This document shows, in pieces, positions 45,568 through 53,359 of a DNA stretch of 64,000 bases. A program made the translations under genes and the position numbers. The notes beneath the pieces are model-generated. The model saw only the letters and a list, made by a program, of their open reading frames with translations, did no database searches and was not told the origin of the DNA. The stretch comes from Hoeflea prorocentri (GTDB lineage: Bacteria > Pseudomonadota > Alphaproteobacteria > Rhizobiales > Rhizobiaceae). Each line of letters starts with the position of its first letter. Position 1 is the first letter of the stretch. Location of the stretch: contig NZ_JAPJZI010000002.1 of the NCBI RefSeq assembly GCF_027944115.1, positions 271,001-335,000 on the forward strand, in the 5' to 3' direction.

Positions 45568-45967
45568 CCGGAAAATGGTTCTGGTGGCGGCCTGTGCGCT
45601 CGTGGATGCCGACGGCAGGGTACTCCTTGCGCAGCGGCCGGCCGGAAAGAGCATGGCCGGACTGTGGGAGTTTCCCGGCGGCAAGGTCGAACCTGGAGAG
45701 ACGCCCGAGGAAACAGTGATCCGGGAACTGGAGGAGGAGCTCGGCATAACGACCAAGCCCTCCTGCCTCGCGCCTCTCACGTTTGCCAGCCATGGCTATG
45801 AGGATTTTCACCTTCTGATGCCGCTTTATGTATGCCGTCGTTTCTGGGGCACGGCACAGGCGCGGGAGGGGCAGAGCCTCAAATGGGTGCGGCCCCGGAA
45901 GCTGCGGGAATATCCCATGCCTGCCGCCGACGAGCCGTTGATCCCCTACCTCATGGACCTTCTGTAA
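45557..45967 (+). CDS. mutT: 8-oxo-dGTP diphosphatase MutT
   Basis: A 136-residue Nudix hydrolase that removes oxidised dGTP from the nucleotide pool. The Nudix box GGKVEPGETPEETVIRELEEELGI is complete (GX5EX7REUXEEXGU), and LLAQRPAGKSMAGLWEFPGG is MutT-like. The start is the ATG inside the GNAT gene (11-base overlap), so translation is coupled. The C-terminus PAADEPLIPYLMDLL is typical of MutT. Confidence 0.9.
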   Translation: MATDRKMVLVAACALVDADGRVLLAQRPAGKSMAGLWEFPGGKVEPGETPEETVIRELEEELGITTKPSCLAPLTFASHGYEDFHLLMPLYVCRRFWGTAQAREGQSLKWVRPRKLREYPMPAADEPLIPYLMDLL

Positions 45968-46049
45968 AAACTGCAAATGCGCCAGTCAGCCAGCTGAGAT
46001 TTTCATTGGCGGCGGTTCGCGCCTCATGGAGGCTGTCCGGCGTTTGCCG

Positions 46050-46076
46050 TTGACATGGTGAGGCTATGTCTATAAA
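46050..46076 (+). promoter_or_regulatory. candidate promoter of the arsR-SRPBCC pair
   Basis: TTGACA (46050-46055) and TATAAA (46071-46076) separated by 15 bases, a little short for sigma-70. The -10 element runs into the palindrome that covers the start codon, so the regulator could block its own promoter. Confidence 0.45.
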
Positions 46077-46097
46077 GGAAACCATATGGTTTCCTTT
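46074..46097. promoter_or_regulatory. perfect 24-bp palindrome over the arsR ribosome-binding site and start codon
   Basis: The half-site is AAAGGAAACCAT followed by its exact complement, with the centre between the T at 46085 and the A of the start codon at 46086. It includes the AAGGAA ribosome-binding site and the first four codons (MVSF). This is a likely operator for the ArsR-type protein it precedes, and in mRNA it could also fold to hide the start. Basis: sequence symmetry and family practice of autoregulation. Confidence 0.65.
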
Positions 46098-46421
46098 TAT
46101 GATGCGCCCGGTGTCTTTCATGCACTCGGCGATGTGAACCGGCTGAAGATTGTCTCGCAGCTCTGTACGGGTGAGCCCATGCGTGTCAGCGACATCGCGG
46201 CCGGTTTCGACATGACACGTCCGGCCGTTTCCAAACATCTGCGGATCCTGGAGACAGCCGGTGTTTTGCGCGTCGAGTGGCGAGGGCGCGAGAAATACTG
46301 CCATGTGCGGCCCGAAGGCCTCGCATTGGCAAGGGACTGGATCGCCAGGCATGAACAGTTGTGGGCCGGCGCGCTTGGCGAACTGAAAGCCCATTTTCAA
46401 GAGCAAAATGACAGGGAGTGA
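46086..46421 (+). CDS. ArsR family transcriptional regulator
   Basis: A 111-residue winged-helix dimeric repressor. The helix-turn-helix is RVSDIAAGFDMTRPAVSKHLRILETAGVLRVEWRGREKYCHV, ArsR/SmtB type. There are no obvious metal-binding cysteine pairs, so it is likely the non-metal subgroup that travels with SRPBCC proteins. The start lies at the centre of a perfect palindrome. The next gene starts 5 bases after its stop, so the pair is one operon. Confidence 0.88.
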   Translation: MVSFYDAPGVFHALGDVNRLKIVSQLCTGEPMRVSDIAAGFDMTRPAVSKHLRILETAGVLRVEWRGREKYCHVRPEGLALARDWIARHEQLWAGALGELKAHFQEQNDRE

Positions 46422-46426
46422 CGGCA

Positions 46427-46909
46427 ATGGCGACGACAAAGGCGGAGCAGGCATTCGACACGGTTACCGTAAGCGAGGTCATACCGGCGCCGGTCGCCGC
46501 CGTCTGGCGTGCCTGGACGCTTCCGGAAGAGAAGATGACATGGTGGGGTCGCAGCGAAAACCTGAAGCTGGTTCTTTGTGAAATGGATGTGCGCGTGGGA
46601 GGGCGATACCGCTATGGCATGGCGGCGGACGGAGACACTGAGGTCAGCGAAGCGGCGCACGGCTGCTACCGGGTCGTCGAGGAAGAGAAGCGTCTGGTCT
46701 ATACGTGGAGCTGGGGCGGTGAAGAGCCAAGCGTTCGTGATACGCTGGTGACCGTCATATTTGAACGCGTTGACGCCAATGCAACGCGGGTGACCGTCAC
46801 CCACGAACGCCAACCAACTAAACGGGTGGCCACGATCCACACCGAGGGGTGGACGCATATGCTGGCCGATCTTGTTCTTCATGTCGAAAACGGACCGGGC
46901 GAGCATTAG
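46427..46909 (+). CDS. SRPBCC (AHSA1-like) domain protein
   Basis: A 160-residue single-domain START/Bet v1-like protein of the AHSA1 type. Marks are VIPAPVAAVWRAWTLPEEKMTWWG, GGRYRYGM and TRVTVTHER near the C-terminal long helix WTHMLADLVLHVENG. Such proteins bind hydrophobic ligands; an ArsR partner encoded upstream is a common arrangement in which the ligand is thought to be sensed. The ATG has AGGGAG upstream; a GTG nine bases earlier is possible. Confidence 0.85.
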   Translation: MATTKAEQAFDTVTVSEVIPAPVAAVWRAWTLPEEKMTWWGRSENLKLVLCEMDVRVGGRYRYGMAADGDTEVSEAAHGCYRVVEEEKRLVYTWSWGGEEPSVRDTLVTVIFERVDANATRVTVTHERQPTKRVATIHTEGWTHMLADLVLHVENGPGEH

Positions 46910-47053
46910 AAAATCGGTCTGGTTGAGGCATGTGAGGCGTCTGCGCATGCCCAATCCGGCCCCGCAGGTCCCCGTTGGGGCGGGCCGTTAATCAATTATT
47001 CAACATAATACCAGATAGTTGGACCTTGGGTACGTGTGTACGGGGGCTCTGCG

Positions 47054-47368
47054 ATGGGCAACGATGATTTCTGGTCTTCGGTATATTCGGCGTCATCTGA
47101 AGAAAAACGTCAGGGACGCTTCAGTCTGGTGCGGATTGCGCTGCTTTTCGGTTCAGCAGCAGTGGCGTTTGCGCTGATCATACCGCCGATGATCAATACG
47201 CCTTCCGACGATTGGGAGCTTATCAGCCGTAGCCGCGGCCTTGATTACACCACGACGGCGACCGTGCGCCGGTCTCGGGAATACACCATTCAGCGCTCAG
47301 TTCTGCAGCCATTGTCCAGTTCCGTATGCATCATCGAGCCAAGTGGGCGACAAACGGGCGATTGCTGA
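47054..47368 (+). CDS. small membrane protein of unknown function
   Basis: A 104-residue protein with one membrane helix (about residues 28-46, IALLFGSAAVAFALIIPP) flanked by polar ends: N-terminal MGNDDFWSSVYSASSEEKRQGR and a C-terminus with two cysteines. Similar short proteins occur next to Flp pilin genes in rhizobia (recalled, not checked). The ATG was chosen over an earlier in-frame ATG because GGGGG lies upstream and homologous sequence starts near MGNDDFW. Function unknown. Confidence 0.6.
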   Translation: MGNDDFWSSVYSASSEEKRQGRFSLVRIALLFGSAAVAFALIIPPMINTPSDDWELISRSRGLDYTTTATVRRSREYTIQRSVLQPLSSSVCIIEPSGRQTGDC

Positions 47369-47378
47369 ACAGGCCCAG

Positions 47379-47395
47379 CCAAACCTTTTGTTTGG
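47379..47395 (+). terminator. weak hairpin after the small membrane protein gene
   Basis: CCAAAC-CTTTT-GTTTGG, a 6-bp stem 11 bases after the stop, followed by TTAACAATTT. Low GC stem, so doubtful. Confidence 0.3.
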
Positions 47396-47559
47396 TTAAC
47401 AATTTCATGTGTGCCTGTGCCGGGAAAATTAATTTGTCGGCTTTGAATTAAAGTCTTGTGACTGCCTTGGTAGCCGGTCAACTGTGTTTGTTAGGATACT
47501 CGCAAGGGGCAGGGCTTAGTGTACCGATCAAATGAGTTCCGGCGCTTAGGGGGGCCGAA

Positions 47560-47724
47560 ATGAAACAGTTTAAGCAGTTTATGGAATGCCAAAGCGGTGC
47601 CACTGCAATCGAATACGCGCTCATTGCCGGGCTGGTATCGATCACGATCATTGCCGGAGCGACCGGGATCGGCAACGAGCTTTCTGACATTTTCGACTAT
47701 GTAGCCGCAGCGTTCACCAGCTGA
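47560..47724 (+). CDS. Flp family type IVb pilin
   Basis: A 54-residue protein, MKQFKQFMECQSGATAIEYA then LIAGLVSITIIAGATGIGNEL and a short acidic tail. The prepilin processing motif is present: cleavage after Gly in SG-ATAIEY, with E5 and Tyr6 of the mature protein. The single hydrophobic helix then follows. Such pilins form Flp/Tad adhesion fibres after processing by TadV. No tad, cpa or rcp gene is in the window, so this is an isolated pilin gene. AGGGGGG precedes the ATG. It was missed by size-limited gene calling. Confidence 0.88.
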   Translation: MKQFKQFMECQSGATAIEYALIAGLVSITIIAGATGIGNELSDIFDYVAAAFTS

Positions 47725-47745
47725 TTTCCGGACTGTCGCCGGGGA

Positions 47746-48630
47746 TCACAGCTTGTGTTCCCGGCTTCCGAGTGCAGCCGCAAGGCTGGCTTTTGCCGAT
47801 CCGGGCGCAAGCGGTTTCTGCTGACTTGCGTGAGGCTTCCAACCCGATACATACAATATGTTGAACGTTGCCCGGATACGTCCGTCCGGGTCGGAAAACC
47901 GTTCGGCATAGATTTCGGCAGCCCGAAGAAACAGTGATCTGGCAGCCGGTTTCCTGCTGCGGGCTGCCAGCGGGTTTGACATGCCCATGTTCCGCAGATC
48001 GCGCATCAGCGCAAACATATGATCGTAGCGAACCGTATAGGTTTCGGCATCCACAACAGGAAGGGCGAAACCCGCACGCTGAAGGAGCATTCCGCAATCA
48101 CGCACGTCGGCAAAGGGCATGACCCTTGCGCTGACACCGCCCGTCTGTTCGCTTTCCGCCGCTATCAGTGCTTCGCGCAGTTCCGCCAGCGTGCCGCCGC
48201 CCGGCAAGGCCGCGAGCAGCAGGCCATCCGGGCTGAGAGCACGATTGATCTGCAGGAGCAGGCCCGGCAGATCATCGACGAGATGCAGGGACAATGGCGA
48301 GATGATGAGACCGACAGCTTCGTCGGCGACCGGAAGTCTCTCAAGGTCCGATACGATCCCGGTGTGGCCCTCATTCAGCAATTGCTGGTCCTGTTCAACG
48401 CGCACAACGCTTGATACCTTGCCGCTGCCGGTCATCAGATCAGCCATCGATCCTGTATGAGCATGCAGGGCAATGGCGTTCTGGAATGTGCGCTCAACGA
48501 CGTTCAAACGCTCTCCGAGCTCACTGCTGACGATATCCAGCAGAAAATCAGCCCCTTCGGTGGCGGCGCGCAGCGCCCGCAGCCGGTTGCGGCGGACAAG
48601 CTCGGTGTCAAATAGCCGGTCGGCTTCCAT
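47746..48630 (-). CDS. SAM-dependent methyltransferase-like protein (NDUFAF5/BioC-like)
   Basis: A 294-residue protein of the methyltransferase fold. MFALMRDLRNMGMSNPLAARSR and FNILYVSGWKPH near the end are typical of the NDUFAF5 group, whose eukaryotic member hydroxylates an arginine of complex I. Motif II-type segment LPVADEAVGLIISPLSLHLVDDLPG is present. SAM motif I is degenerate (IALHAHTGSMADLM in place of LDLGxGxG), so classical methyl transfer is doubtful. It is divergent from comF, a common alphaproteobacterial pairing. Confidence 0.8.
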   Translation of the reverse strand: MEADRLFDTELVRRNRLRALRAATEGADFLLDIVSSELGERLNVVERTFQNAIALHAHTGSMADLMTGSGKVSSVVRVEQDQQLLNEGHTGIVSDLERLPVADEAVGLIISPLSLHLVDDLPGLLLQINRALSPDGLLLAALPGGGTLAELREALIAAESEQTGGVSARVMPFADVRDCGMLLQRAGFALPVVDAETYTVRYDHMFALMRDLRNMGMSNPLAARSRKPAARSLFLRAAEIYAERFSDPDGRIRATFNILYVSGWKPHASQQKPLAPGSAKASLAAALGSREHKL

Positions 48631-48664
48631 TGCACATGCCCGTTATCGTTGTATTGTCCGTCAT

Positions 48665-49441
48665 ATGGCCTCCAGTTCGTTCAATTCCATGGCATTGTCA
48701 ATCAGCGGATGGTTGCGTTCCTCCGTCAGGCGCTTGGCTGAAAGCATTTATCCGCCGATTTGTGCGGGATGCGGCGCTTTCTCCGGTCGCCATGGCGGAT
48801 TGTGCGGAGCGTGCTGGAGCAATATGGCCTGGATTGAAAAACCGGTCTGTGATGTGCTGGGCTCGCCTTTGCCTTTCGAGGCGGGCGAGGGGGCGCTCAG
48901 CGCCGATGCGATTGCCGACCCGCCGCCCTTCGCGAAAGCGCGATCCGCTGTCCTCTATGATGATGTCGCGCGGTCGATTGTCCACCGTTTTAAATATAAG
49001 GACCGCACGGATCTTGCGGATATGATGGCCCGCTGGATGGTGAGAGCCGGCGCAGATCTTATTGCCGGGACCGACGTGATCCTGCCTGTTCCTCTACACC
49101 GTGGCAGGCTGTTGTTCAGGCAATTCAACCAGTCCGCGGAGCTGGCGCGTGCTGTGGCACGCCAGACCGGGTTGCCCTACAAGCCGGCAACACTGTTGCG
49201 CATTCGAGCGACACGCCGCCAGGTCGGGCTCGGCGCTTCAGCGCGGGCAGACAATGTCCGGCGGGCGTTTTCCATTCCTCAAAAAAGGCGTCGCGATGTG
49301 AAAGGCAAGTGCGTCTTGCTTGTCGATGATGTCTATACGACAGGTGCCACAGTAAAATCCGCCGCACGCGAACTTGAGCGTGCCGGAGCACGCAAGGTGT
49401 TCGTGCTGACTTTCGCGAGGGTTGCCCCGGGGTATTTGTAA
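48665..49441 (+). CDS. comF: ComF family protein (phosphoribosyltransferase-like)
   Basis: A 258-residue protein. The N-terminal zinc-finger-like part has CAGC and CGAC pairs (ICAGCGAFSGRHGGLCGACW). The C-terminal type I phosphoribosyltransferase fold carries the PRPP-like loop VLLVDDVYTTGATVKSAARELE. ComF proteins are needed for DNA uptake in some bacteria, but most homologs lie outside competence loci; here it is next to an NDUFAF5-like gene and grxC. The ATG at 48665 was chosen; no strong ribosome-binding site is visible. Confidence 0.85.
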   Translation: MASSSFNSMALSISGWLRSSVRRLAESIYPPICAGCGAFSGRHGGLCGACWSNMAWIEKPVCDVLGSPLPFEAGEGALSADAIADPPPFAKARSAVLYDDVARSIVHRFKYKDRTDLADMMARWMVRAGADLIAGTDVILPVPLHRGRLLFRQFNQSAELARAVARQTGLPYKPATLLRIRATRRQVGLGASARADNVRRAFSIPQKRRRDVKGKCVLLVDDVYTTGATVKSAARELERAGARKVFVLTFARVAPGYL

Positions 49442-49502
49442 GCCCTATATGAGCTTTCAAATAAAGGATAATCGCTGTTTGCGGCGCGATCAGGAGAATA
49501 AT

Positions 49503-49766
49503 ATGGCCGAGGTGACCATCTATACGCGGAAATTCTGCGGGTTTTGCACCGCTGCAAAACGGTTGCTGGAGAAAAAGGGTGTCTCATACACCGAACATGA
49601 CGCAACCTTTTCAAGCCAGCTGAGACAGGAAATGGTTCAGCGCGCGCGGGGCGGATCGACTTTCCCGCAGATATTCATTGGCGATGTGCATGTCGGCGGC
49701 TGCGACGAGTTGCACGCGCTTGAGCGGGGCGGGAAGCTTGACGGCCTGCTTCAATCGGCCGCCTGA
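49503..49766 (+). CDS. grxC: glutaredoxin 3
   Basis: An 87-residue glutathione-dependent disulfide reductase. The active site is C12-G-F-C15 in YTRKFCGFCTAAKR, whereas most GrxC proteins have CPYC. The glutathione-binding TFPQIFIGDVHVGGCDEL segment is normal. The start is the ATG before AEVTIYTRKF with AGGAG upstream. It is followed by the nitrilase-family gene 21 bases later and is part of the comF-to-DUF1178 run. Confidence 0.92.
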   Translation: MAEVTIYTRKFCGFCTAAKRLLEKKGVSYTEHDATFSSQLRQEMVQRARGGSTFPQIFIGDVHVGGCDELHALERGGKLDGLLQSAA

Positions 49767-49787
49767 CCACACTAAAGGGACGAGAAG

Positions 49788-50654
49788 GTGAGCGGGCAGA
49801 CATTTCGGGCAGCGGCGATCCAGATGCGATCGGGTATGGACCCGCAGAGCAATATCCGGGATCTGCGGGACGGCGTCAAAGAGGCTGCCGGCCGGGGCGC
49901 TGACTATGTCCAGACCCCTGAAATGACTGGTGCGCTGGTGCGCGACCGGGCGGGCCTTTGCGCGATCCTCAAGGACGAAGCCGATGATCCGGTTGTCGCT
50001 GCCGCGAGCGATCTGGCACATGAATACGGTATTCACCTTCATATCGGATCGACGGCCGTTGCCGCGGCGGGCGGCAAGGCAGCCAACCGTGCCTATCTTT
50101 TTGATCCCTCAGGCTCGCTGGTCGCACATTATGACAAGATCCACATGTTCGACGTCGATTTGGACAATGGCGAGAGCTGGCGCGAAAGCACAACCTACGA
50201 ACCCGGCAATAGGGCCGTGTTGGCGCAATTGCCGTTTGCCGATCTGGGTTTTGGGATCTGCTACGATGTCAGGTTCCCCGAACTGTTCCAGACGCTCGCG
50301 CTGTCGGGCGCCGATCTTCTGACCGTTCCGGCTGCATTCACGCGGCAGACCGGACAGGCGCATTGGCACACGCTGTTGCGGGCACGGGCAATCGAAAACG
50401 GCGCCTTCATTGTTGCGGCCGCCCAGGGCGGGCAGCATGAGGACGGACGCGAGACGTTTGGTCATTCCTTGATGGTTGACCCCTGGGGCCGTATCATTGC
50501 TGAAGCGGACCATGATGAGCCTGCGGTCATTACCGCCGAAATCGACCGGTCCTTGAGCCGTTCGGCACGCGGCAAGGTTCCTAACCTGAAAAACCGCCGC
50601 GACTTCGGGCTTACGTTGAGCGGTGCCGCAGTGAAAGCCGAGGTGAGCGTATGA
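49788..50654 (+). CDS. carbon-nitrogen hydrolase (Nit1/deaminated glutathione amidase-like)
   Basis: A 288-residue nitrilase-superfamily amidase. The Glu-Lys-Cys triad is E45 (TPEMTG), K117 (YDKIHMFD) and C158 (GICYDVRFPEL). This branch includes Nit1, which repairs deaminated glutathione; the neighbour grxC supports a glutathione-related role (inference). The start is GTG: GAGAAGG lies just upstream and no ATG fits. It overlaps the DUF1178 gene by ATGA. Confidence 0.88.
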   Translation: MSGQTFRAAAIQMRSGMDPQSNIRDLRDGVKEAAGRGADYVQTPEMTGALVRDRAGLCAILKDEADDPVVAAASDLAHEYGIHLHIGSTAVAAAGGKAANRAYLFDPSGSLVAHYDKIHMFDVDLDNGESWRESTTYEPGNRAVLAQLPFADLGFGICYDVRFPELFQTLALSGADLLTVPAAFTRQTGQAHWHTLLRARAIENGAFIVAAAQGGQHEDGRETFGHSLMVDPWGRIIAEADHDEPAVITAEIDRSLSRSARGKVPNLKNRRDFGLTLSGAAVKAEVSV

Positions 50655-51079
50655 TCAAGTTCGACCTCATCTGCGACAAGCAGCATAGTTTTGAAGCCTG
50701 GTTTTCGGGAAACGAGGACTTTGAAAAGCAGCGTGACGCCAAGCTGGTCGAATGTCCGCATTGCGGCTCGTCAAGCGTTGAAAAGGCGCTGATGGCTCCG
50801 TCGGTTTCAACAGCGCGCAGCAAGGAGGCCTCCATGCAGCTTGCGATGAACAATACTCAGAAGGCTGCCATCGATCAGCTGCGCCAGGCGGTCAAGACAA
50901 TCCGGGAGAACTCCGAGGATGTGGGCGAACGTTTCCCCGAGGAAGCGCGCAAGATTCACTACGGCGAAAGCGAAGAGCGCGGTATTATCGGGCAGGCCAA
51001 GCCCGATGAGGTCAAGTCGCTGCTGGATGAGGGTGTCGGCGTTGCGCCATTACCCGACCTGCCGGAAGAAAAGAACTGA
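50651..51079 (+). CDS. DUF1178 family protein
   Basis: A 142-residue protein with an N-terminal zinc-ribbon-like segment: ICDKQHSFEAWF and ECPHCGSSSVEKALMAPSVS, giving Cys at the start and a CxxC pair. The rest is charged helix, ending in a conserved GVGVAPLPDLPEEKN. The family is widespread in proteobacteria without known function. Translationally coupled to the nitrilase-family gene and convergent with ubiG. Confidence 0.85.
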   Translation: MIKFDLICDKQHSFEAWFSGNEDFEKQRDAKLVECPHCGSSSVEKALMAPSVSTARSKEASMQLAMNNTQKAAIDQLRQAVKTIRENSEDVGERFPEEARKIHYGESEERGIIGQAKPDEVKSLLDEGVGVAPLPDLPEEKN

Positions 51080-51085
51080 CGGCCG

Positions 51086-51832
51086 CTATTTCGGCCGCGC
51101 GGCAAGCATCATGTAATTGACATCCATGTCACGCGACAGGTCCCAGCGATCCGACAGAGGGTTGTAGAATACGCCTGTGCGATCGATCATCTGCATGCCG
51201 GAACGGCCGACAGGCGCTTCGATTTCCTCCGGGCGCACAAGTTTTTCGTATTGATGCGTGCCCCGCGGCAGCCAGCGCAGGACGTATTCGGCGCCGACTA
51301 TCGCAAGTGCCAACGCCTTGAACGTCCGGTTGATCGTTGCGACAAACATCAGCCCGCCCGGGCGGACCATACCGGCGCAGGCGGACAGGAACAGGTCCAC
51401 ATCGGCAACATGCTCGACGACTTCCATGTTAAGGACAATGTCGAATGTTTCGCCGTTCGCCGCGAGGTCTTCGGCCGGAACGGCCCGGTAGTCCACCGCG
51501 ACGCCGCTTTGAGTGGCATGGATCTTGGCGATCTCAATGTTCGTCTCGGATGCGTCGGCGCCAAGAACCTCGGCGCCCATACGCGCCATGGGCTCGCTCA
51601 AAAGGCCGCCGCCGCAGCCGATATCGAGCACGCGCAGCCCGGCAAGCGGCTGTGGCGATTTGGGGTCGCGCCCGAACTGGGCACAGGCCCGGTCCCGGAT
51701 ATATTCCAGACGCACCGGGTTGAATTTGTGAAGCGGGCGGAATTTGCCGGTCGGATCCCACCATTCAGAGGCCATGGCTGAAAATCTGTCGACTTCAGCC
51801 TGATCTATCGTCGTTCCTTCGGTGTTGCTCAT
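51086..51832 (-). CDS. ubiG: ubiquinone biosynthesis O-methyltransferase
   Basis: A 248-residue SAM-dependent methyltransferase that performs both O-methylations of ubiquinone synthesis. It begins with a UbiG-type [30 protein letters not shown], followed by motif [20 protein letters not shown] and the post-I region. Length fits. It lies divergent from lysC with a 217-base gap, in which I see no clear operator. Confidence 0.95.
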   Translation of the reverse strand: MSNTEGTTIDQAEVDRFSAMASEWWDPTGKFRPLHKFNPVRLEYIRDRACAQFGRDPKSPQPLAGLRVLDIGCGGGLLSEPMARMGAEVLGADASETNIEIAKIHATQSGVAVDYRAVPAEDLAANGETFDIVLNMEVVEHVADVDLFLSACAGMVRPGGLMFVATINRTFKALALAIVGAEYVLRWLPRGTHQYEKLVRPEEIEAPVGRSGMQMIDRTGVFYNPLSDRWDLSRDMDVNYMMLAARPK

Positions 51833-52049
51833 GACCGGTCTCCTGCAGTCTGGCCCATCAAGTCGGCTTAACGGGGTGGAAAGTCAAGAGCGGCATTTGC
51901 GCTCACAAGGGCCTGGCCGAAACTTGCAGCCAGCCGGGTTTTTGTTTATGAGGTCGGCGCTGCCGCTCGCATTCGACGAGCGGTTTGGTTTATGCGCACC
52001 TCGCATCACTGAATGCTCTAACCTTGCTCCTGGGAGTCCGGTCTGACCG

Positions 52050-53303
52050 ATGGCCCGCATTGTCATGAAATTCGGCGGCACGTCCGTGGCCGATCTCGAG
52101 CGTATTCGTAACGTCGCGCGGCATGTCAAGCGTGAGGTCGATTCCGGACATGAGGTTGCCGTGGTGGTCTCGGCCATGGCCGGAAAGACCAACGAACTTG
52201 TGGAATGGACGCGTGAAGCATCCGCCCTTCATGATGCGCGTGAATATGATGCCGTCGTTGCCTCCGGTGAACAGGTCACGTCCGGTCTTCTGGCGATCAC
52301 GCTTCAATCGATGGGCGTCAATGCGCGTTCATGGCAGGGATGGCAGATTCCGATCCGGACCAACAATGCGCACGGCGCTGCGCGGATCCTGGATATTGAC
52401 GGGACGGACCTGATCCGCCGTTTCGGCGAAGGACAGGTCGCCGTTGTTGCCGGTTTTCAAGGCATCGGTCCGGACAATCGTATCGCGACACTGGGGCGTG
52501 GCGGCTCCGACACGAGCGCCGTTGCCATCGCCGCCGGGGTGAAAGCGGACCGGTGCGATATATATACCGATGTGGATGGTGTTTATACGACCGACCCGCG
52601 GATCGAACCTGCCGCGCGGCGGCTGAAGACCATTGCGTTTGAAGAGATGCTGGAGATGGCATCGCTTGGCGCGAAAGTGCTTCAAGTGCGGTCCGTCGAA
52701 CTGGCCATGGTCCACAAGGTCCGGACTTTCGTGCGGTCGAGTTTTACGGAGCCCGATGCACCCGGGATGGATGATTTTGACAACCCGCCCGGCACTTTGA
52801 TTTGTGATGAGGATGAGATCGTGGAACAGGAAGTCGTAACCGGCATTGCCTATGCAAAGGATGAGGCACAGATTTCCCTGCGACGCGTTGCCGATCGGCC
52901 GGGCGTGTCGGCGGCGATATTCGGACCGCTTGCAGAAGCTCATATCAATGTCGATATGATCGTCCAGAACATTTCCGAGGACGGTACGTCGACCGATATG
53001 ACGTTCACAATTCCGTCCGGTGACATGGACAAGGCCGTTGCCGTGCTGGAAAAGGCACGTGAGGCAATCGGCTTCGATGCGGTCCAGAGCGAACAGGGCC
53101 TGGTCAAGGTCTCGGTGATCGGTATCGGCATGCGCAGCCATGCGGGCGTTGCAGCCACGGCGTTCACCGCGCTTGCCGAAAAGGGTATCAACATCAAGGC
53201 CATCACCACATCCGAGATCAAGATCTCAATCCTGATCGACGGGGCCTATGCGGAGCTCGCCGTGCGCACTTTGCATTCGGTCTACGGCCTCGATAAAACT
53301 TAA
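52050..53303 (+). CDS. lysC: aspartate kinase
   Basis: A 417-residue monofunctional aspartokinase that makes aspartyl phosphate for lysine, threonine and methionine. The start RIVMKFGGTSVADLERI and GRGGSDTSAVAIAAGVKADRCDIYTDVDG are kinase-domain motifs, and two C-terminal ACT domains (for example ISEDGTSTDMTFTIP and VSVIGIGMRSHAGVAATAFT) give allosteric control by lysine or threonine. No fusion to homoserine dehydrogenase. It is followed by ptsP, a common pairing in rhizobia. Confidence 0.95.
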   Translation: MARIVMKFGGTSVADLERIRNVARHVKREVDSGHEVAVVVSAMAGKTNELVEWTREASALHDAREYDAVVASGEQVTSGLLAITLQSMGVNARSWQGWQIPIRTNNAHGAARILDIDGTDLIRRFGEGQVAVVAGFQGIGPDNRIATLGRGGSDTSAVAIAAGVKADRCDIYTDVDGVYTTDPRIEPAARRLKTIAFEEMLEMASLGAKVLQVRSVELAMVHKVRTFVRSSFTEPDAPGMDDFDNPPGTLICDEDEIVEQEVVTGIAYAKDEAQISLRRVADRPGVSAAIFGPLAEAHINVDMIVQNISEDGTSTDMTFTIPSGDMDKAVAVLEKAREAIGFDAVQSEQGLVKVSVIGIGMRSHAGVAATAFTALAEKGINIKAITTSEIKISILIDGAYAELAVRTLHSVYGLDKT

Positions 53304-53359
53304 GCATCCGCGACACCCGCCCCGCGGACCGTGAAATGAAAACGGAGTGCGAAAGCGCG

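Noticed and set aside
46944..46990. GC-rich inverted repeats after the SRPBCC gene as a terminator
   Set aside because: Several overlapping partial pairings are possible but none is clean, and no T-run follows.
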